A stretch of DNA of 64,000 bases from Dasypus novemcinctus (GCF_030445035.2 NC_080680.1:116524228-116588227); one strand, 5' to 3'. Counted from the stretch's first letter, positions 12,573 to 24,689 are shown. Translations and numbers: made by a program. The notes: a model not told the origin generated them from the sequence alone.

Positions 12573-13040
12573 TATTTTAGTTTCCTAGGCTGAAGCAAAT
12601 ACCATGAAATGGTCTGCTTAAACAATGGCACTTTATTCACTCATGAATAAATTTGAGGTCAGGAAAATACCCAAATCAAGGCATCATCAAGATGATGCTT
12701 TCTTCCCAAAAATTGTCTGCCGGCAATCCTTGGCTCCTCTGCCACATGGTAAGGCAATGTCTATTGCTCTCTCCCTTCTCTACTGAATTTCATTAATTTC
12801 AGCTTCTTGCTTCCATGGCTTTCTCTTTCTTGGTCTAAATGGCTTTCTCTTTCTTGGTCTAAATTTCGTTCTCTTGTAAAGGACTCCAGTAATAGGAGTA
12901 ACACCCACCCTGATTGAGGTAGGACACACCTTAACTGAAGTAACCTCATCAAAAAGTCATACTTACAATGTGTACCCATAAGAATATGTTAGATTTAAAA
13001 ACATGTTTTTCTGGTGTACATACAGCTTCAAACCACCACA
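12573..13040 (-). mobile_element. Xenarthran MaLR/ERVL-like solo LTR, flanked by GACAT
   Basis: The flanks GACAT at 12568-12572 and 13041-13045 form a perfect 5-bp target-site duplication. On the minus strand the element begins TGTGGTGGTTTGAAGC and ends near 'GGAAACTAAAATA', the same layout as the copies at 21054, 23928 and 45734. An internal perfect 24-bp tandem duplication lies at 12817-12864. No internal retroviral sequence, so it is a solo LTR. Confidence 0.8.
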
Positions 13041-13089
13041 GACATTTCACAATTCAACATTAGAAAAACGTTCGTTTGTTTAATCAATT

Positions 13090-13215
13090 ATTTTCTCTCT
13101 CTTCCACCAGAATGTAAGCTCCAGGAGTGCTAGAACTAAGCTTTACTCTCAAGTATATTCCCAATATTGATCACAGTCTGGTGTATTGCAGATGCTTCAT
13201 AAATATTTGTTGAAT
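13090..13215 (+). repeat. L2 LINE 3' end
   Basis: 'agaatgtaagctccaggag' and 'gcttcataaatatttgttga' are the typical L2 3'-terminal blocks. Confidence 0.7.
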
Positions 13216-14190
13216 AAAATAATGAAAGACAGAAATTAAATCATTTTCAATTTCTATACGTATATAAGGCATCCAAACAACCCAGGCAGAAAAAGAGCTA
13301 TGAAGTCCACTCGAAGTTAACTACAAGGAAGAATGAAATAATTGCAAGATGATAGATGGAGTGGGAGGAAATTCTGAGGATTCCCTACAGAATCAATATG
13401 ATAATCCCCTTAAAAACCCCTTAAAAGACAAAAAGAATCTCCAACTGATTAGAATGGACAAAGAAGTAACCATTGTTAGTATTGTATAGATGAGTTATGT
13501 TTTGTGGAGCGAGAATAGAAGAAGTAAATCAAGTAAGAATGGAGGGATTTAAGGTGTTTCATTGGGCATAGTTATGATGGCCATGTTTCTGAACAAATGA
13601 GGGATTTTCTTTTGCTCAGAACCAAATTAGGAATTCTTCCTTCTGCCAAAAGGAGTTCAAGACAACTTCTAAAACATCTCCCTTCAAAGCAGCAAGGCAG
13701 TATGGTGCCTGGGAAGTTCCTTCAAGGCTGCTCCCTGACCTGCAAAGGATTGGGGTGAATTCCACTTCACTGTATGGTTTGGGATAATGAATAGTCTTTA
13801 CTTCACAAGGCAATATCAGTAACACACTGATGCACATGGTCTGCCAGTCTCTTCTCGTGCCACAGAATGGTGCTTCCATTGATGAAGATGTGGGCATTTC
13901 TTCTCAAAGAGTAAATGAGAGAAAGTGGCTTTATCAAGGGAAGAGGGGACAGACACTGTAGATTCGGGGAGCCAGCTATATACAGGAGTTGTCAGGCATG
14001 CTCATGGACTACTCTCTGCAGATCTTGGGACCTGGTCAATGTTGCCATCTTTTGGGGAGGGAAGCCTGCAGATACTGGGATGCTGAGGCTGAGTCAGCAA
14101 TGTCTGCTGAAGAGAATACCCTTCCAACCTCCACCCTTAGCATTTCTCAGCTTTCACTGTGTCTAGGAAATCCAGGCAGACAGGCACAAG
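13216..14190. other. Unassigned intergenic sequence
   Basis: Short overlapping frames occur at 13616-14276 on both strands without any recognisable domain. No gene called. Confidence 0.5.
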
Positions 14191-14194
14191 TCTT

Positions 14195-14280
14195 CAGCAG
14201 TACGATCTTTGTGTCCTTAGATAAACTGATTAACTTCTCAAGGCCTCAACCTCCTTATTTTAAAATAAAAGTATAATGGA
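14195..14280 (+). repeat. MIR SINE fragment
   Basis: 'gattaacttctcaaggcctc' followed by 'cctccttattttaaaataaa' fits the MIR 'ttaacctctctgagcctcag' and 'cctcatctgtaaaat' blocks. Confidence 0.5.
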
Positions 14281-15044
14281 TATCTCATGGAATTCTTTGG
14301 AAATTTGGATTTTATTTCAAATGAACTAGACATATTTCTCAAAAAGAATGAAAGTATCAATTTAGCAGCTGCCATTAAAAAATGCAAAATTTCCTTTTCC
14401 TGATCTGATAGCCACAGGTTTGTGTTAAATATAGGGACTTAAGTGGAGAGTGCCAGAAAACCAAACTTCTTTCTGAATGTAAATATTATTTCTCTACACA
14501 GACCTGAATTTTAGAGAACAAAATACCCAGTGATCAAGATTTTGAGATGCTTTTATTTATGGTTTTACTCAAAAGTAATGTTGGCAGAAGAAAAATAAAA
14601 CTGAATAGTTGTTTATAGTTAACATCAAATGACAATTCCTGAGTACGCTGGAACATACTAAGAACATATTCCTCTGCTTCTGCATAAAATTGGCATCAAG
14701 GGTTTCGATGTCTATATCCTTATTGCTCAGCTTTAGCTCAGACACAGCACCCCGTATTGTCAGAGAGCATAAGGCTTTCCTGGACTATCTAGGAAGAGGT
14801 GCAGTAGAACCTACGGACAGATTCCTACACATCATGTGCTATGACTGGCCCTTTACACATGCTATTGCATTTTATTTTTTACAACTTCTACCACTGCTGT
14901 CCTTCAGGGGTTCATCTGATTAAAAAAACTGGGGCAGATCTGAGGAGAAAAAAAATACCCAATATTTTTTTTTAATCGAGGGAAGGATTGTTATCAAAAC
15001 TTTCTATGAGCGTAAGGATTTAATAAATTTCGGAGCTAGGAAGC
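14281..15044. other. Unassigned AT-rich intergenic sequence
   Basis: Nothing recognised. Contains a plus-strand 77-codon frame (14690-14923) with no domain. Confidence 0.5.
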
Positions 15045-15060
15045 AGAAATAATTTTTTTT

Positions 15061-15475
15061 TTAAACATTTATTTTTATTTGTTTCTCTCCCCTTTCCCAC
15101 CCCCTCACCCCTATTGTCTGCTTTCTGTGACCATTCACGTGTGTTCTTCCGTGTCTACTTGCATTCTTGTCGGTGGCACCGGGAATCTGTCTCTTTTTGT
15201 TGCATCATCTTGCTGTGTCAGCTCTCCATGAGTGTGGTGACAGTCCTGGGCAAGCTGCACTTTTTTCCCATGGGGTGGCTCTCCATGCGGGTCACACTCC
15301 TTGCGCGTGGGGCTCCCCTATGCAGGGGACACCCCTGCATGGCAGGGCACTCCTTGCGTGCATCAGCACTGCATGTGGGCCAGCTCACCACATGGGCCAG
15401 GAGGCCCTGGGTTGGAAACCTGGACCTCATATATGGTAGATGGATGCTCTATCAGTTGAACCAAATCTGCTTCCC
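15061..15475 (-). mobile_element. DAS-type SINE (armadillo tRNA-derived), long form
   Basis: Read on the minus strand the head is tRNA-like, with GGGAAGCAGATTTGGTTCAA (A-box region) followed by a B-box-like 'ggtttccaaccc', and the tail is A-rich. The body carries the DAS hallmark blocks 'gcaggggacacccctgcatg' and 'ctccttgcgcgtggggctcc'. Flanks AGAAATAATTTTT (from 15045) and AGAAAGAATTTTT (from 15476) look like a diverged target-site duplication. Several open frames through it (up to 125 codons) are by-products of the SINE. Confidence 0.88.
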
Positions 15476-15589
15476 AGAAAGAATTTTTTAAAACACCAAA
15501 ATTAACCAAAATATGGTAGACTAAACTCCAAATGGAAGAATAATTTAATCAGGAAAAACACCAAGTACAATTGTTATGTTACCAGATTT

Positions 15590-16200
15590 TGTTTAGGTTC
15601 TTGGCTATGCTACAGAAATGAATTTCAAGAGCAAGCTGGTGAGTTAGGCCAGTAATTTATTCAGATAGGGAGGGAAGAGAAATGAGAGAAAACAACAGAG
15701 CAGGGATCCCAGGTAGAGGGGAAGGGGCTGAAAAGTGATAAACGGGGCTGATTTCCAGGCCCCAATTCCCCATTACAGGTTGTAAATCCCCAGGTTTTAC
15801 TTGCATGGCCACATGGCAGAGGAAAAATGGCGAGAGCAGCTCACAAAGGGCAGGAATGAGTCCAGAGGTGAGAGAGCAGAGCGAGTGTGCACTCGGGTCT
15901 CACGGTCTGCTTTACAAACTATTAATTATTCCATCCTTTTGTTAATGGCAGGGGAGGAGTTCCAAATGTTTGCTGTTTTGATTGATCATCCCACCAATCA
16001 ATCCCCCAGTGAGGACTCAATGATAAAGTCCTTGGGGAATTTCTGGGACTTTTCCTTACTTCCAGTAGTCTTTGTTCTGGGTAGAGGAACCTTGGGGGTG
16101 GGGGTCTTCCAGCAGCCATCTTGGGGGTTACTGATGTCCACGAGGATGCCCTGCCAGGTTTCAGATCTATCTATTAATTCCCTGTCTTACTAGCCTGCTT
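15590..16200 (-). mobile_element. Probable xenarthran ERV solo LTR
   Basis: GC-richer block bounded by older AT-rich DNA. On the minus strand an AATAAA poly(A) signal sits at about 15655, some 65 bases from the right-hand LTR terminus, as in an R/U5 region. 'gaatttcaagagcaagctgg' and 'cagtaatttattcagatagg' resemble armadillo LTR ends. I could not find a target-site duplication, so the boundaries are approximate. A 130-codon plus-strand frame inside it (15801-16193) has no domain. Confidence 0.5.
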
Positions 16201-16289
16201 CAGCTACACTCCCTTATCCAGTGAGAAGAAGGGTTCATTGCCAGCAATGAATGACTGGATCAGGCTGTTTGAAAGCATCACTGGAACTT

Positions 16290-16537
16290 GTAGTGCATAG
16301 AGCTCAGGAACTGGTTCATATCCTGGTTTCCCTACTTTTCAACTCTGTGAGTTTAGGTAAGTCGTTAGGTTCTCTGAATATTAGGGTTTTTTTTTTTTAA
16401 ATTTATAAAATGAGACTATTAAAATCCTAATTCATACAGTACATATTACATTACCTTGTACAAACAAAATACCCAGCACATGAATATTCAATACATTATT
16501 GTTCTTAACGTTTTCATGTTTTTAAGGGCAGTTTCCT
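16290..16537 (+). repeat. MIR SINE
   Basis: 'tcatatcctggtttccctac', 'ctctgtgagtttaggtaagt', 'ataaaatgagactattaaaa' and 'cagcacatgaatattcaata' follow MIR order in plus orientation. A T-run near 16388 is an internal expansion. Its right end is cut by the LTR at 16538. Confidence 0.65.
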
Positions 16538-17136
16538 TGTATTAGTCAGCCAAATGGGTGCTGATGCAAAAGACCAGAAATCTGTTGGCTTTTATACAGG
16601 GTATTTATTTGGGGTAAAAGCTTATTGTTACAGCACCCTAAAGAGTCCAACTCAAGGCTGCTTTCTCACCACTTTGTTGCCACATGTTGAAGCAAGATGG
16701 CAGGTGATCTCTGCCTGTCTCTCCTTCCTTGCTCCTTTAAAGGCTCCCTGGGCCCAGCTTCTTCCATTCTCAGCTGCAGGCTGGCATGCAGTTCATCTCT
16801 CTTCCCAGACTTTAGCTGTGTGAGCCTTCTCTCTTCTTTCACATAGCAAGACTGAAACGACAAAGTTCTCTTCTCTTCCATGCCTAGGGAGCTATCTCTC
16901 TTCCTGTGTGACTTCTTGATTGAGTGTTCGTTTATATCAGCCCAGCAAGGGGTGGGGACTCAGTCTTGAGTCACACTCTACTGACGTAGTTCAATCAAAA
17001 CCCTAATCTTAACATAATTCAATCAAAGACATCTCAGCTGAATCTAATACAATCAAAGGGGATCACAACCAGAGGAACGGACCAGTTTGCAAACATAATC
17101 TTTTTTGGAATTCATAAATAATTTCAAACTGTTGCA
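16538..17136 (-). mobile_element. Xenarthran solo LTR, 599 bp, flanked by TTCCT
   Basis: Perfect 5-bp target-site duplication TTCCT at 16533-16537 and 17137-17141. Termini in plus direction are TGTATTAGTCAGCC and CAAACTGTTGCA, so the element has TG...CA ends. It belongs to a different subfamily from the 468-bp LTR at 12573 although the minus-strand starts (TGCAACAGTTTGAAAT and TGTGGTGGTTTGAAGC) are related. No internal retroviral genes. Confidence 0.82.
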
Positions 17137-17305
17137 TTCCTGGAGGTTAGAATTGGGGTGAATGTTCCTGTATCTCCAGTTGAGAAACAGTAGTCAATAG
17201 GCTCTGTAACTGGTATCATACCTTCAGGTTATATGCTCATTTCTGAATGGGGTGGCACATGGTTTTTTCTATTTATTTTTAACACAGAGCATCATCAGAA
17301 AGCAG

Positions 17306-17402
17306 ACCTTTCTTTTTTTTTTTGAGGTACCAGGGCTGGGGAGTGAACCAGACCTCATATGTCAGAAGCTGGTGCTCATCCACTGAGCCACACTGACTCC
17401 CC
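17306..17402 (-). mobile_element. DAS SINE monomer, first of a tandem pair
   Basis: 'gaggtaccagggctggggag', 'tgaaccagacctcatatgtc' and 'ccactgagccacactgactc' are the short tRNA-like DAS unit in minus orientation, next to a T-run. Confidence 0.75.
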
Positions 17403-17424
17403 TGAGCTGGTTTTTTCATGTGCT

Positions 17425-17525
17425 TGTTGTTTTTTTGTTTGTTTGTTTTTAGGGGGCACTGGGAACCAATCTCAGGATCTCTGATGTGGGAAGCAGGCAC
17501 TCAACCATTTGAGCTGCATCTGCTC
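17425..17525 (-). mobile_element. DAS SINE monomer, second of a tandem pair
   Basis: 'agggggcactgggaaccaat', 'ggatctctgatgtgggaagc' and 'tcaaccatttgagctgcatc' repeat the same unit just downstream, preceded by (TTTG)n. Same orientation as its neighbour: either a dimer or one SINE inserted at the A-tail of another. Confidence 0.78.
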
Positions 17526-18590
17526 TCAGACCCTCTTCTTAATCTTGTCTAAACCAAATTGAATAATTTCTTCATTCTTATAAAGCCACACAGTAGGCTT
17601 CAAGCACACATTCTTGTTAATGCAGATGCTGCGAACTATTGGTTTTAAGAAATCTTCTGTACTATTTTAAAGGATCGGTACTGACACTTTGTATTTGCAT
17701 ATCAATGGACACACAAGCTAACATTCATAGTAAAATAGAGAACTCAGGTGAATGTTCCTTTGGCAATAAGAATAGTTAACTGCTTATTGCTTATTCTTTA
17801 TCTTCCTGGGGTAAAGGAAAGGCATACTTACAAGTGAAACATGAGAGCTACTTTTTTGCATAGTAGATTTATAAGAACTCAAAAGTACTGGGGTAAGAGT
17901 GATAGTACAATTTCAAAGTGTTAACTGCCATAGGAGCTTAAAAAATCAAAATGAAACAAAAACTCCACATAAACCTCTCAGAGTTCTTTTCATCATGTTT
18001 TAAGTGTACAAAGATAGTCAAAGTAGAATACTACTGTACTTTTATTTCCCTCAGGGTATTATGAAATTGTATCAAACCAAGAATTTCTTTATATCATTTC
18101 ATGTGAGGGTTAAGGCTAAAGATCTTAGCTGGAGAGAAAATATGCCATTCAATATATTATGTGTTGGAGAGAAAAAGCTTCAAAATTCATGGGTTCCTTT
18201 CCATTTAGGCACTCAAGGAAAACCATATGCAGTGCCTCTGCAAGTGAGCAGATGAGTGCCAGAAGGTCATCTGAGAAATGGTTAGATCCATAGCTGATGT
18301 CACTGGAGGGTGACTAAGACTCGTGTGAATCATGGGATGTTTTCAAAGACCTAGGATCTGTGATTTAATTTGTAATGGATGGAGGGAGATGTTAAAGGTG
18401 AAGTTTTTTCAAGAGCATCAAAACAAGAAGTTACTGACTTCAAAGGCAAAGAAAGGAAGGCATGATGATAGTCTCAGGGCACAGAAGAAAACAAAACATC
18501 CTAGCAAAGACATAGCAGCATTTCATTTCTTTTTAAGATCTCTTAAAAGTTGCAAAACAAATAGAAAATGTTCATGATACCCTCTCTATC
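17526..18590. other. Unassigned AT-rich intergenic sequence
   Basis: Nothing recognised apart from short domain-less frames at 18004-18577. Confidence 0.5.
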
Positions 18591-18800
18591 TCAGGTTCTC
18601 AGACTTCAGTGTGCATCAAGATCATTGTTAAAATGCAGATGCCCAAACCAGATGTTAACCCTAAAGATGGAGATTTTTCAGAGAGAAATAGGAGATTCTG
18701 ATGCAAATCAAGGTCTATGAAATAATGCTACATAGTTTTGGCCACTCCCATGTCTGAGGATAGGCAAACACTCTGGATTCTAAGAATAAAGCACCATTTT
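18590..18800. mobile_element. MER5-like hAT fragment
   Basis: 'ggttctcagacttcagtgtg', 'catcaagatcattgttaaaa' and 'ggagattctgatgcaaatca' match the order of MER5-type Charlie element blocks. Confidence 0.5.
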
Positions 18801-18879
18801 GGTTTTCAATCATGGAAAGTGGCAATTTTATTAGAATTGTTGGCAGTAAGTTATTTTTTCAAGATTTAATGTTGGTTTT

Positions 18880-19580
18880 GTGTGCATTCTTTTAATAAAT
18901 GTTTTTTGAATACATCACTAAATGTAACCCACTGTGATGATACCTGGTGACAATAAAAGAATGAATTAAACAGTCCCTTACCTTCAATTTACTCATGTTT
19001 TAATTGTGGAGATACATAAGCAACTAGAAAAATATAGTAGAGGACCCTAGGATAGAGGCATGCTGAGGGTATTATGGAAGGATGGTTGCTGGAGGTAGAA
19101 GCTCTAACTCAAAATGAAGAGAGGAACTTCTCAGAGAAGATTATGTATAAGTCAAATCTTGAAAAATAATTATATGGCTAAGTTAACTTGCGGATGTTTG
19201 TGAGAGCATGTTTCAGTCAGAAGGAAAAACCACAGCCATTAACTATATCACTTCAAATACTTCTGCTTATATTTAATTAATGCTATAAACATAGTAATTA
19301 AGTATGCCCAGAGTAATGACTATGTGAGACGGGTACAAAACATGGAAGTGGTCAGATTATGAAAGCTTTGCTTGGTAAAGTAAGAAATTTTTATTTTATC
19401 ATGTGCACAAAGGATAACCACTGAAGGAGTTCAAGGACCTAAAGGGAAAGATCAAATTGCATATTTGAAAGTCCATTTTGCCATTCTGATCACATTCTGG
19501 TGGATGGAGGAAAGGCAGGGGTAATGCAGGTGAGGGCTGGGAAAATATTATGGTAATCTGGCAAGTGGCAAGGAAGCCCT
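18880..19580 (+). repeat. Ancient mammalian repeat, unnamed family
   Basis: Same block order as the repeat at the start of the window: 'gtgatgatacctggtgac', 'aacttctcagagaagattat', 'gaagtggtcagattatgaaa', 'ccattctgatcacattctgg'. Old and interrupted. Confidence 0.5.
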
Positions 19581-20284
19581 AAGCTAGAGTGCAATGAGGG
19601 TGATGGGAACAGACATGAAAGATACTAAGAAGAGAATAAACAAGACTTGAAAACTTAATATGAGTTGTACTAAGTGAATAAGTGCAACATTGGATCTGCT
19701 GTAACACCTCACACCACATGTTTGAATGAGATACCTATTCTCCATAAACATGCACAGGATTTGGAGAGAAAACTAAAATGGCATTGATTGGCTTGGGACA
19801 CAGAAATTCTTCCCTCTACTCTGAGGCATAAGGGTGGCAAGAACTGTTGGGCAGGGCTCCTTGGACTTTGGTAAGCATAAAAATATGGAAAGTGCTTTTA
19901 AAAAATAAATCTGGATCAATGGGAAGATAAATATGCTTGGTTGGTCTTAATTTTTTTTTAAAATCTCATATTTAACTAATCTGGGGATAATAATATCTAC
20001 TGAATGCTCAACAGTATTAATTGAGCACCTATTACATTACAGGAAATGAGGGGATTGGGTGATGAGCTTTGTCTTCACAGGGCTTATCATCTAATGTACA
20101 TCTTGGGCACAATACAACACATCTCTCACATCAGATCTTTCCAGGAATGTTGCATGGGGTTGGGGGAAGGAAGAGTTACCTGGGAGACTTCATGGAATGG
20201 ATGAGGTATAAATTTGCTTTTAAAAACCTGTTTTCTTCCCTTTCTACAATGGCACAGAGACATTAAGTGGAAAAATCTGGTAAA
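19581..20284. other. Unassigned intergenic sequence
   Basis: Nothing recognised with confidence. Confidence 0.5.
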
Positions 20285-20287
20285 GTA

Positions 20288-20700
20288 CTATGGATTGAAT
20301 TGTCCCCCACTCCCCCAAATATACTGAAGTTCTAACCTTCAATACCTCAGGATAGGAGCTTATTTTGAGGTAGGGTTATTCCAGATGGAATTAGACAACT
20401 TAAAATGAGTCCCATACTGCAGTAGGGTAAGCCCTTAAGTCATTGACTGGGATCTTTATAAGAAGAGGAAATTTAGACAGAGGAGAGAACGCCCTGTGAC
20501 AATGAAGGCAGACAATGCCATGGATTGCCAGTAAACTACCTCCAGAAGCTAGAGTAAGCCCTGGGAAGGTCCTTCTTTATGGACTTGGGTTGAAACTTGG
20601 CCCAACCAACACTGCCAGTGCAGATTTCTGGTCTTTGGTATTGTGAGACAATATATTTCTGTGTTTTAAGTCATCTAGTTTGTGGTTCTTCATAATAAAC
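20288..20700 (+). mobile_element. MLT1-like MaLR solo LTR
   Basis: 'tactatggattgaattgtcc', 'atactgaagttctaacctt', 'gggatctttataagaagagg', 'gagagaacgccctgtgacaa' and 'gtgagacaatatatttctgt' appear in MLT1 order. The AATAAA position has decayed to AATATA. Confidence 0.75.
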
Positions 20701-20939
20701 TAAATGAATTAAGAAAGGGAATACATTTAAAAATATTAATAGTACTTATTTTCCTGATTAATTGGAGTAAGAAACAGAGAGGAGAAGACAGACCAAGAAA
20801 AGAAAGAAGAGGAGGAAATATATACTTCCATCCAGGGAATACATTCATTAACTATTTTCTGAATAACACTTAAAGTCATTTTATAAAGTGTATAAGACAT
20901 AGTTTTTGTAGCTATTGTTTGCTTTAATTTTATATTATT

Positions 20940-21053
20940 TCACATCTAGGAATTCATCATAAAGCAATAATGAGATCAATAAGTAAAGAGATAAATATAA
21001 GAAGATTAATCACAGCATCATTTACACTTGTTTGGTTTTATTTGTCCAGTTTT
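20940..21053 (+). mobile_element. L1 LINE 3'-region fragment, left part
   Basis: 'cataaagcaataatgagatc' and 'cacagcatcatttacacttg' resemble L1 ORF2 end/3' UTR sequence. It may continue after the LTR at 21519. Confidence 0.4.
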
Positions 21054-21518
21054 TACAGTTGTTTAGTGTCTGTGTGTACCCCAGAAAAAACATGTTCTTA
21101 AATCTAATCCATTCCTGTGGGTGGGAACCCATTGTAAGCAGGACCCTTTGATGAGGTTACTTCACTTAAAGTGTTGGCCAGTCCAATCAGGATGAGTCTT
21201 AATCCTATCCTGCATAAGCAAAATGAAATTCAGACAGAGAGAAGCATAAGAGACAAGAAGCTGAACATCAATGGAACCTAGAAGAGAAAGGAGAAGCAGG
21301 GAGACCTCGTCATCTGCCTTGATATGTGACAAGCCAAGGACCAAGAATCCAAGAATCACTGGCACACAGCCCCAGAATGCCTGTCTTCAGGCAGAAAGCC
21401 TTGATGATGCCTTGGTTTGGACTTTTTCCTAGCCTCTGACCATGAATAAAAAAATTCCCGTTGTTTAACCCAACCCATTTCATGGTATTTGCTTAAGCAG
21501 CCCTAGGAAACTAAAACA
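21054..21518 (+). mobile_element. Xenarthran MaLR/ERVL-like solo LTR
   Basis: Carries 'gtgtaccccagaaaaaacat', 'ttcacttaaagtgttggcca', 'ggaacctagaagagaaagg', an ATTCCCGTTGTTTAAC block after GAATAAAAAA, and ends AGGAAACTAAAACA. Same family as the LTRs at 12573, 23928 and 45734, in plus orientation. No clear target duplication; the left edge is approximate. Confidence 0.75.
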
Positions 21519-23084
21519 ATGTCATTATATTTATTATTTAGAAAGTATAACAAATAGAATGGTAAAAAAACCTAATTCTGCCAAGATAAAATAGCAGCAT
21601 TAATATTTTGATATATTTTTTGTATCATGTCTTTACTTCTTTAACAAATATTTTGGACTATATTGTGCATATGGTTTAGCGTTCCTTTCCTCCTCAAGAT
21701 GTAAGTTTTTCCTAAGTTCTTTAAATATTTATAATAGCATTATTTAAAATGACTGCATGGCATTCTCTCATATAATGAGTCATATAATTTGAAATATTTT
21801 TGGATACTTTGGTTATAAATAACTATAAACATGCACATGCATTTCCATTTCCTTAGTACTGCCTGGTAATACAGTAATAAGTAGGAGCTTTTATTTATTT
21901 TATGCTCTTCCTTCTATTGCAGAAACCTACCTCATCTTTGTTCCCCCAACATTTCATTATTATGGAGAGGTCAAGATGCCAAAGCAATGCTGAGTTTTCT
22001 AGAGAAAAAAATTTTTTAAAAGAACCAGGAAGTACTCCTATCAGAAACAAAACACATTTTCTTTCCTTTTTTTAAGATCACATTTTCGGATTAAAGAAAT
22101 AGAACTTGCGTCCTAATCTTTAACAGGGAATTTTATAACCTAGTTCTTTCCACTTTTTTTCTTGCTCTTTTGTGGTATTTAGGTACACATTCAAAACTGG
22201 GTTAGAGATAGCATTTAGAATGGGCAGTATGCTATATTTGGAACTGCTCTACCTCTTCAGTGACCGTAGTTTTGTTAAAGTGATCTCTTTGTACCTGACT
22301 TTTTATATCTTCCATCATTACTTATTGGGGCATACATCCTTATAAGGAAGGATACTATTTAGGTACAATTTAGAACTTCTGCTTATATTTTCTCTCATAA
22401 GGCTTTGAAGTAATTTGAAAATATCCTTATTAATAATTGATAAATCTGTCCTTGATGGGGGATGGGATGGAAAGAGTTTTATTAAAGGCACTCTATCTCT
22501 TTCTTCTTGGGTTGGGTGTCAAAGATGGAGACAACCGTTAGTCAACCATTGCCACCATTGCCAGCTGCTGAATGATATTCCCAGTCTTCACCGATGTAAA
22601 TGAGTTTTAGTACCAGCATATTTCTTGGGCTTTGTTTTGGGGATCTCAACCCCTAACTAGGCTTTATCTACTCCTGAGCTTTCTCTAAGGAATGGATGCC
22701 ATTTTCTCAAGCAGAATGACCCTTGTTTCTGTGGAAGCCCTTTCCTTACCTGATGTACTATAGGAGTTTACACTAAATAATCAGCACAACAACAATAGAA
22801 GCAGACTTGGCAAGCTCAGGAAGCTCCCTCCTTTCCATAGCAGACCTTCTCTAGCTTCTGCAGTTAACCAATTATTAGGGAGTTGAAGGAACTAGCTCTG
22901 TGAACCATGGAATACTGTACAAGTTTCTATGTAAGCTGGGATAATACCCACTAATGGTGACCTCTGTTCTAGTTCTTTTCTCTGGTGTTCTTTTCCACTA
23001 CATCCACATAGGAGGAAAGCATTGTCCTTAAACATCTGATTTCTGAAATTAATTTATCTAGTTGAACATAAAAATTGTCAAGTG
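21519..23084. other. Mostly unassigned; possible L1 3' UTR at the left
   Basis: 21700-21850 ('gactgcatggcattctctca', 'ggttataaataactataaac') resembles old L1-derived sequence. The rest shows no gene or clear repeat. Confidence 0.4.
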
Positions 23085-23860
23085 ATAAAGTTTGCATAAA
23101 GAAAAGCAAACAACCAATAAGCATGTGAAAAGATGTTTGACCTCTTCATACTGCAAAACACTAAAACAACTGCAACTTTTCATTTTTTATCTATCATATC
23201 TACCATTTGGATAAAAATTAAACAAAATGTTTGCTATCTTGAGCTAGTGAGGAAAGAATTATGCATGAGCATATATAATTATGCAGGCGCTGAGAGAGCA
23301 GATGTGTGCCTCCTTAGTGTCAATTTGGCAACTCCCATATAAATTAAAATTGCCCATCCTTTTGATCTAGCCCTCATGAAGCTAAAATATAACTCATGGG
23401 TACACTCACAAAATTGTTCCAAGATATTTGTATAAGAATATTCATTTAATAGTGTGCTATAGAAAAAAAACAATCAACTGAGACAAAGAAACAAAAGGAC
23501 ATCAACATCTGGATTCAATCAGGACTTCAACCAATAGAGACTTGAAAACATGCAATTATTGAAAAGAAATGAATAAGGTATATAGTGTACAAGGATGGAT
23601 TTCTAAGATATACCAAAGGAAATAGGCAATATAAAACACAATGAATAGTATGATTGTATCTGTATAAATAAAAAGAATTTATCTATCTAGGTGGCATGAA
23701 TATAAAATTTTTTCCTGGTAGTAAATACTAGTAGGGAATATAGATGGATTGAGGAAGGAAGGGTTTCACTTTTCATTTTGAATTGTTGTTTCCTATAATG
23801 CAACTTTTATTTAGATTAAACATTTATATATACACTCTCTTTCAAAAACACTAAAGGAAA
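23085..23860 (+). mobile_element. Old L1M LINE 3' end (ORF2 C-terminus and 3' UTR)
   Basis: 'gcaaacaaccaataagcatg', 'gatgtttgacctcttcatac', 'gcccatccttttgatctagc' and 'tgcaattattgaaaagaaat' follow the 3' end of L1 in plus orientation. Heavily mutated with no open frame. Confidence 0.7.
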
Positions 23861-23927
23861 TGTGTGTGTCTGTGTATTTTTAATTTTTTAATTAAACCTT
23901 TTATCTTGAAAGAATTGTAAATGCACG

Positions 23928-24401
23928 TGTTTTAGTTTTCTGACTGCTTAAGCAAATACCACACAATGGGTTGGCTTCAACAATGGGAGTTTACTGGCTC
24001 ATGGTTTTAAGGCCAGGAAAAGGCCTAATCAAGGCATCACTAAGGCAGTGCTTTTTCTTGAAGACTGGCATTCTGGTGGCTGACTGCTGGTGTTCCTGGG
24101 TCCTGGACTCTTCTATCACATGGAAATACACGTGGCAGTCTCTTCTAGACTTACCCTTCTCTTCTGGGTTTTGTCACCTTCAGCTTCTTGTTTCCCATAG
24201 GTTTCTTTCTATCTGTCAGAATTGCATTCTGGTTATAACGGACTCCAGTAATAATAAGATTAAGACCCATCCTGATTGATTTGGGCCACCCCTTAACTGA
24301 AGGAACCTCATCAAACTGTCCTACATGCAATGGATTCACACAGGAATAGATTAAGTTTTAAGCGCATGTTTTTCTGTGGTACATAGCCTCAAACCACCAT
24401 A
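23928..24401 (-). mobile_element. Xenarthran MaLR/ERVL-like solo LTR, flanked by GCACG
   Basis: Perfect 5-bp target duplication GCACG at 23923-23927 and 24402-24406. Begins TGTTTTAGTTTTCTGAC and ends CAAACCACCATA in plus direction. It is inserted in old L1M sequence: joining the flanks restores a continuous 'gaattgtaaat...caattgtaagaaat' L1-like stretch. Confidence 0.85.
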
Positions 24402-24689
24402 GCACGCAATTGTAAGAAATACTACAAAGAGCATTTATACATCTCTTTCTTTGTATAGCTTTTTCAGTGGTTGCTCTAGGTATTACATTATATATACTTA
24501 ACGTCATTATATACATAATATGACATCTACTGTCATAGTATCAGTTTGAGTGAAGTGTAAAACTTTATCACTCTTATTTCCCTTTACCTTACCCTGTATA
24601 TGATATAATTACACATTATTTTCTCCCTCTACCCACATCCTGCTGTTTTTGCTGTCTGTATCCATTTGCTATGTCATCTTCTGCATCTA

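Noticed and set aside
12817..12864. Tandem repeat as a possible CRISPR-like or regulatory array
   Set aside because: Only two adjacent units without spacers, in a vertebrate LTR.
15410..15475. tRNA-like sequences at SINE heads (also near 24920-24983 and 26450-26510)
   Set aside because: They are the tRNA-derived heads of DAS SINEs, mutated and without a full cloverleaf, not tRNA genes.
15114..15491. 125-codon frame and its companions
   Set aside because: Falls inside the DAS SINE at 15061-15475.
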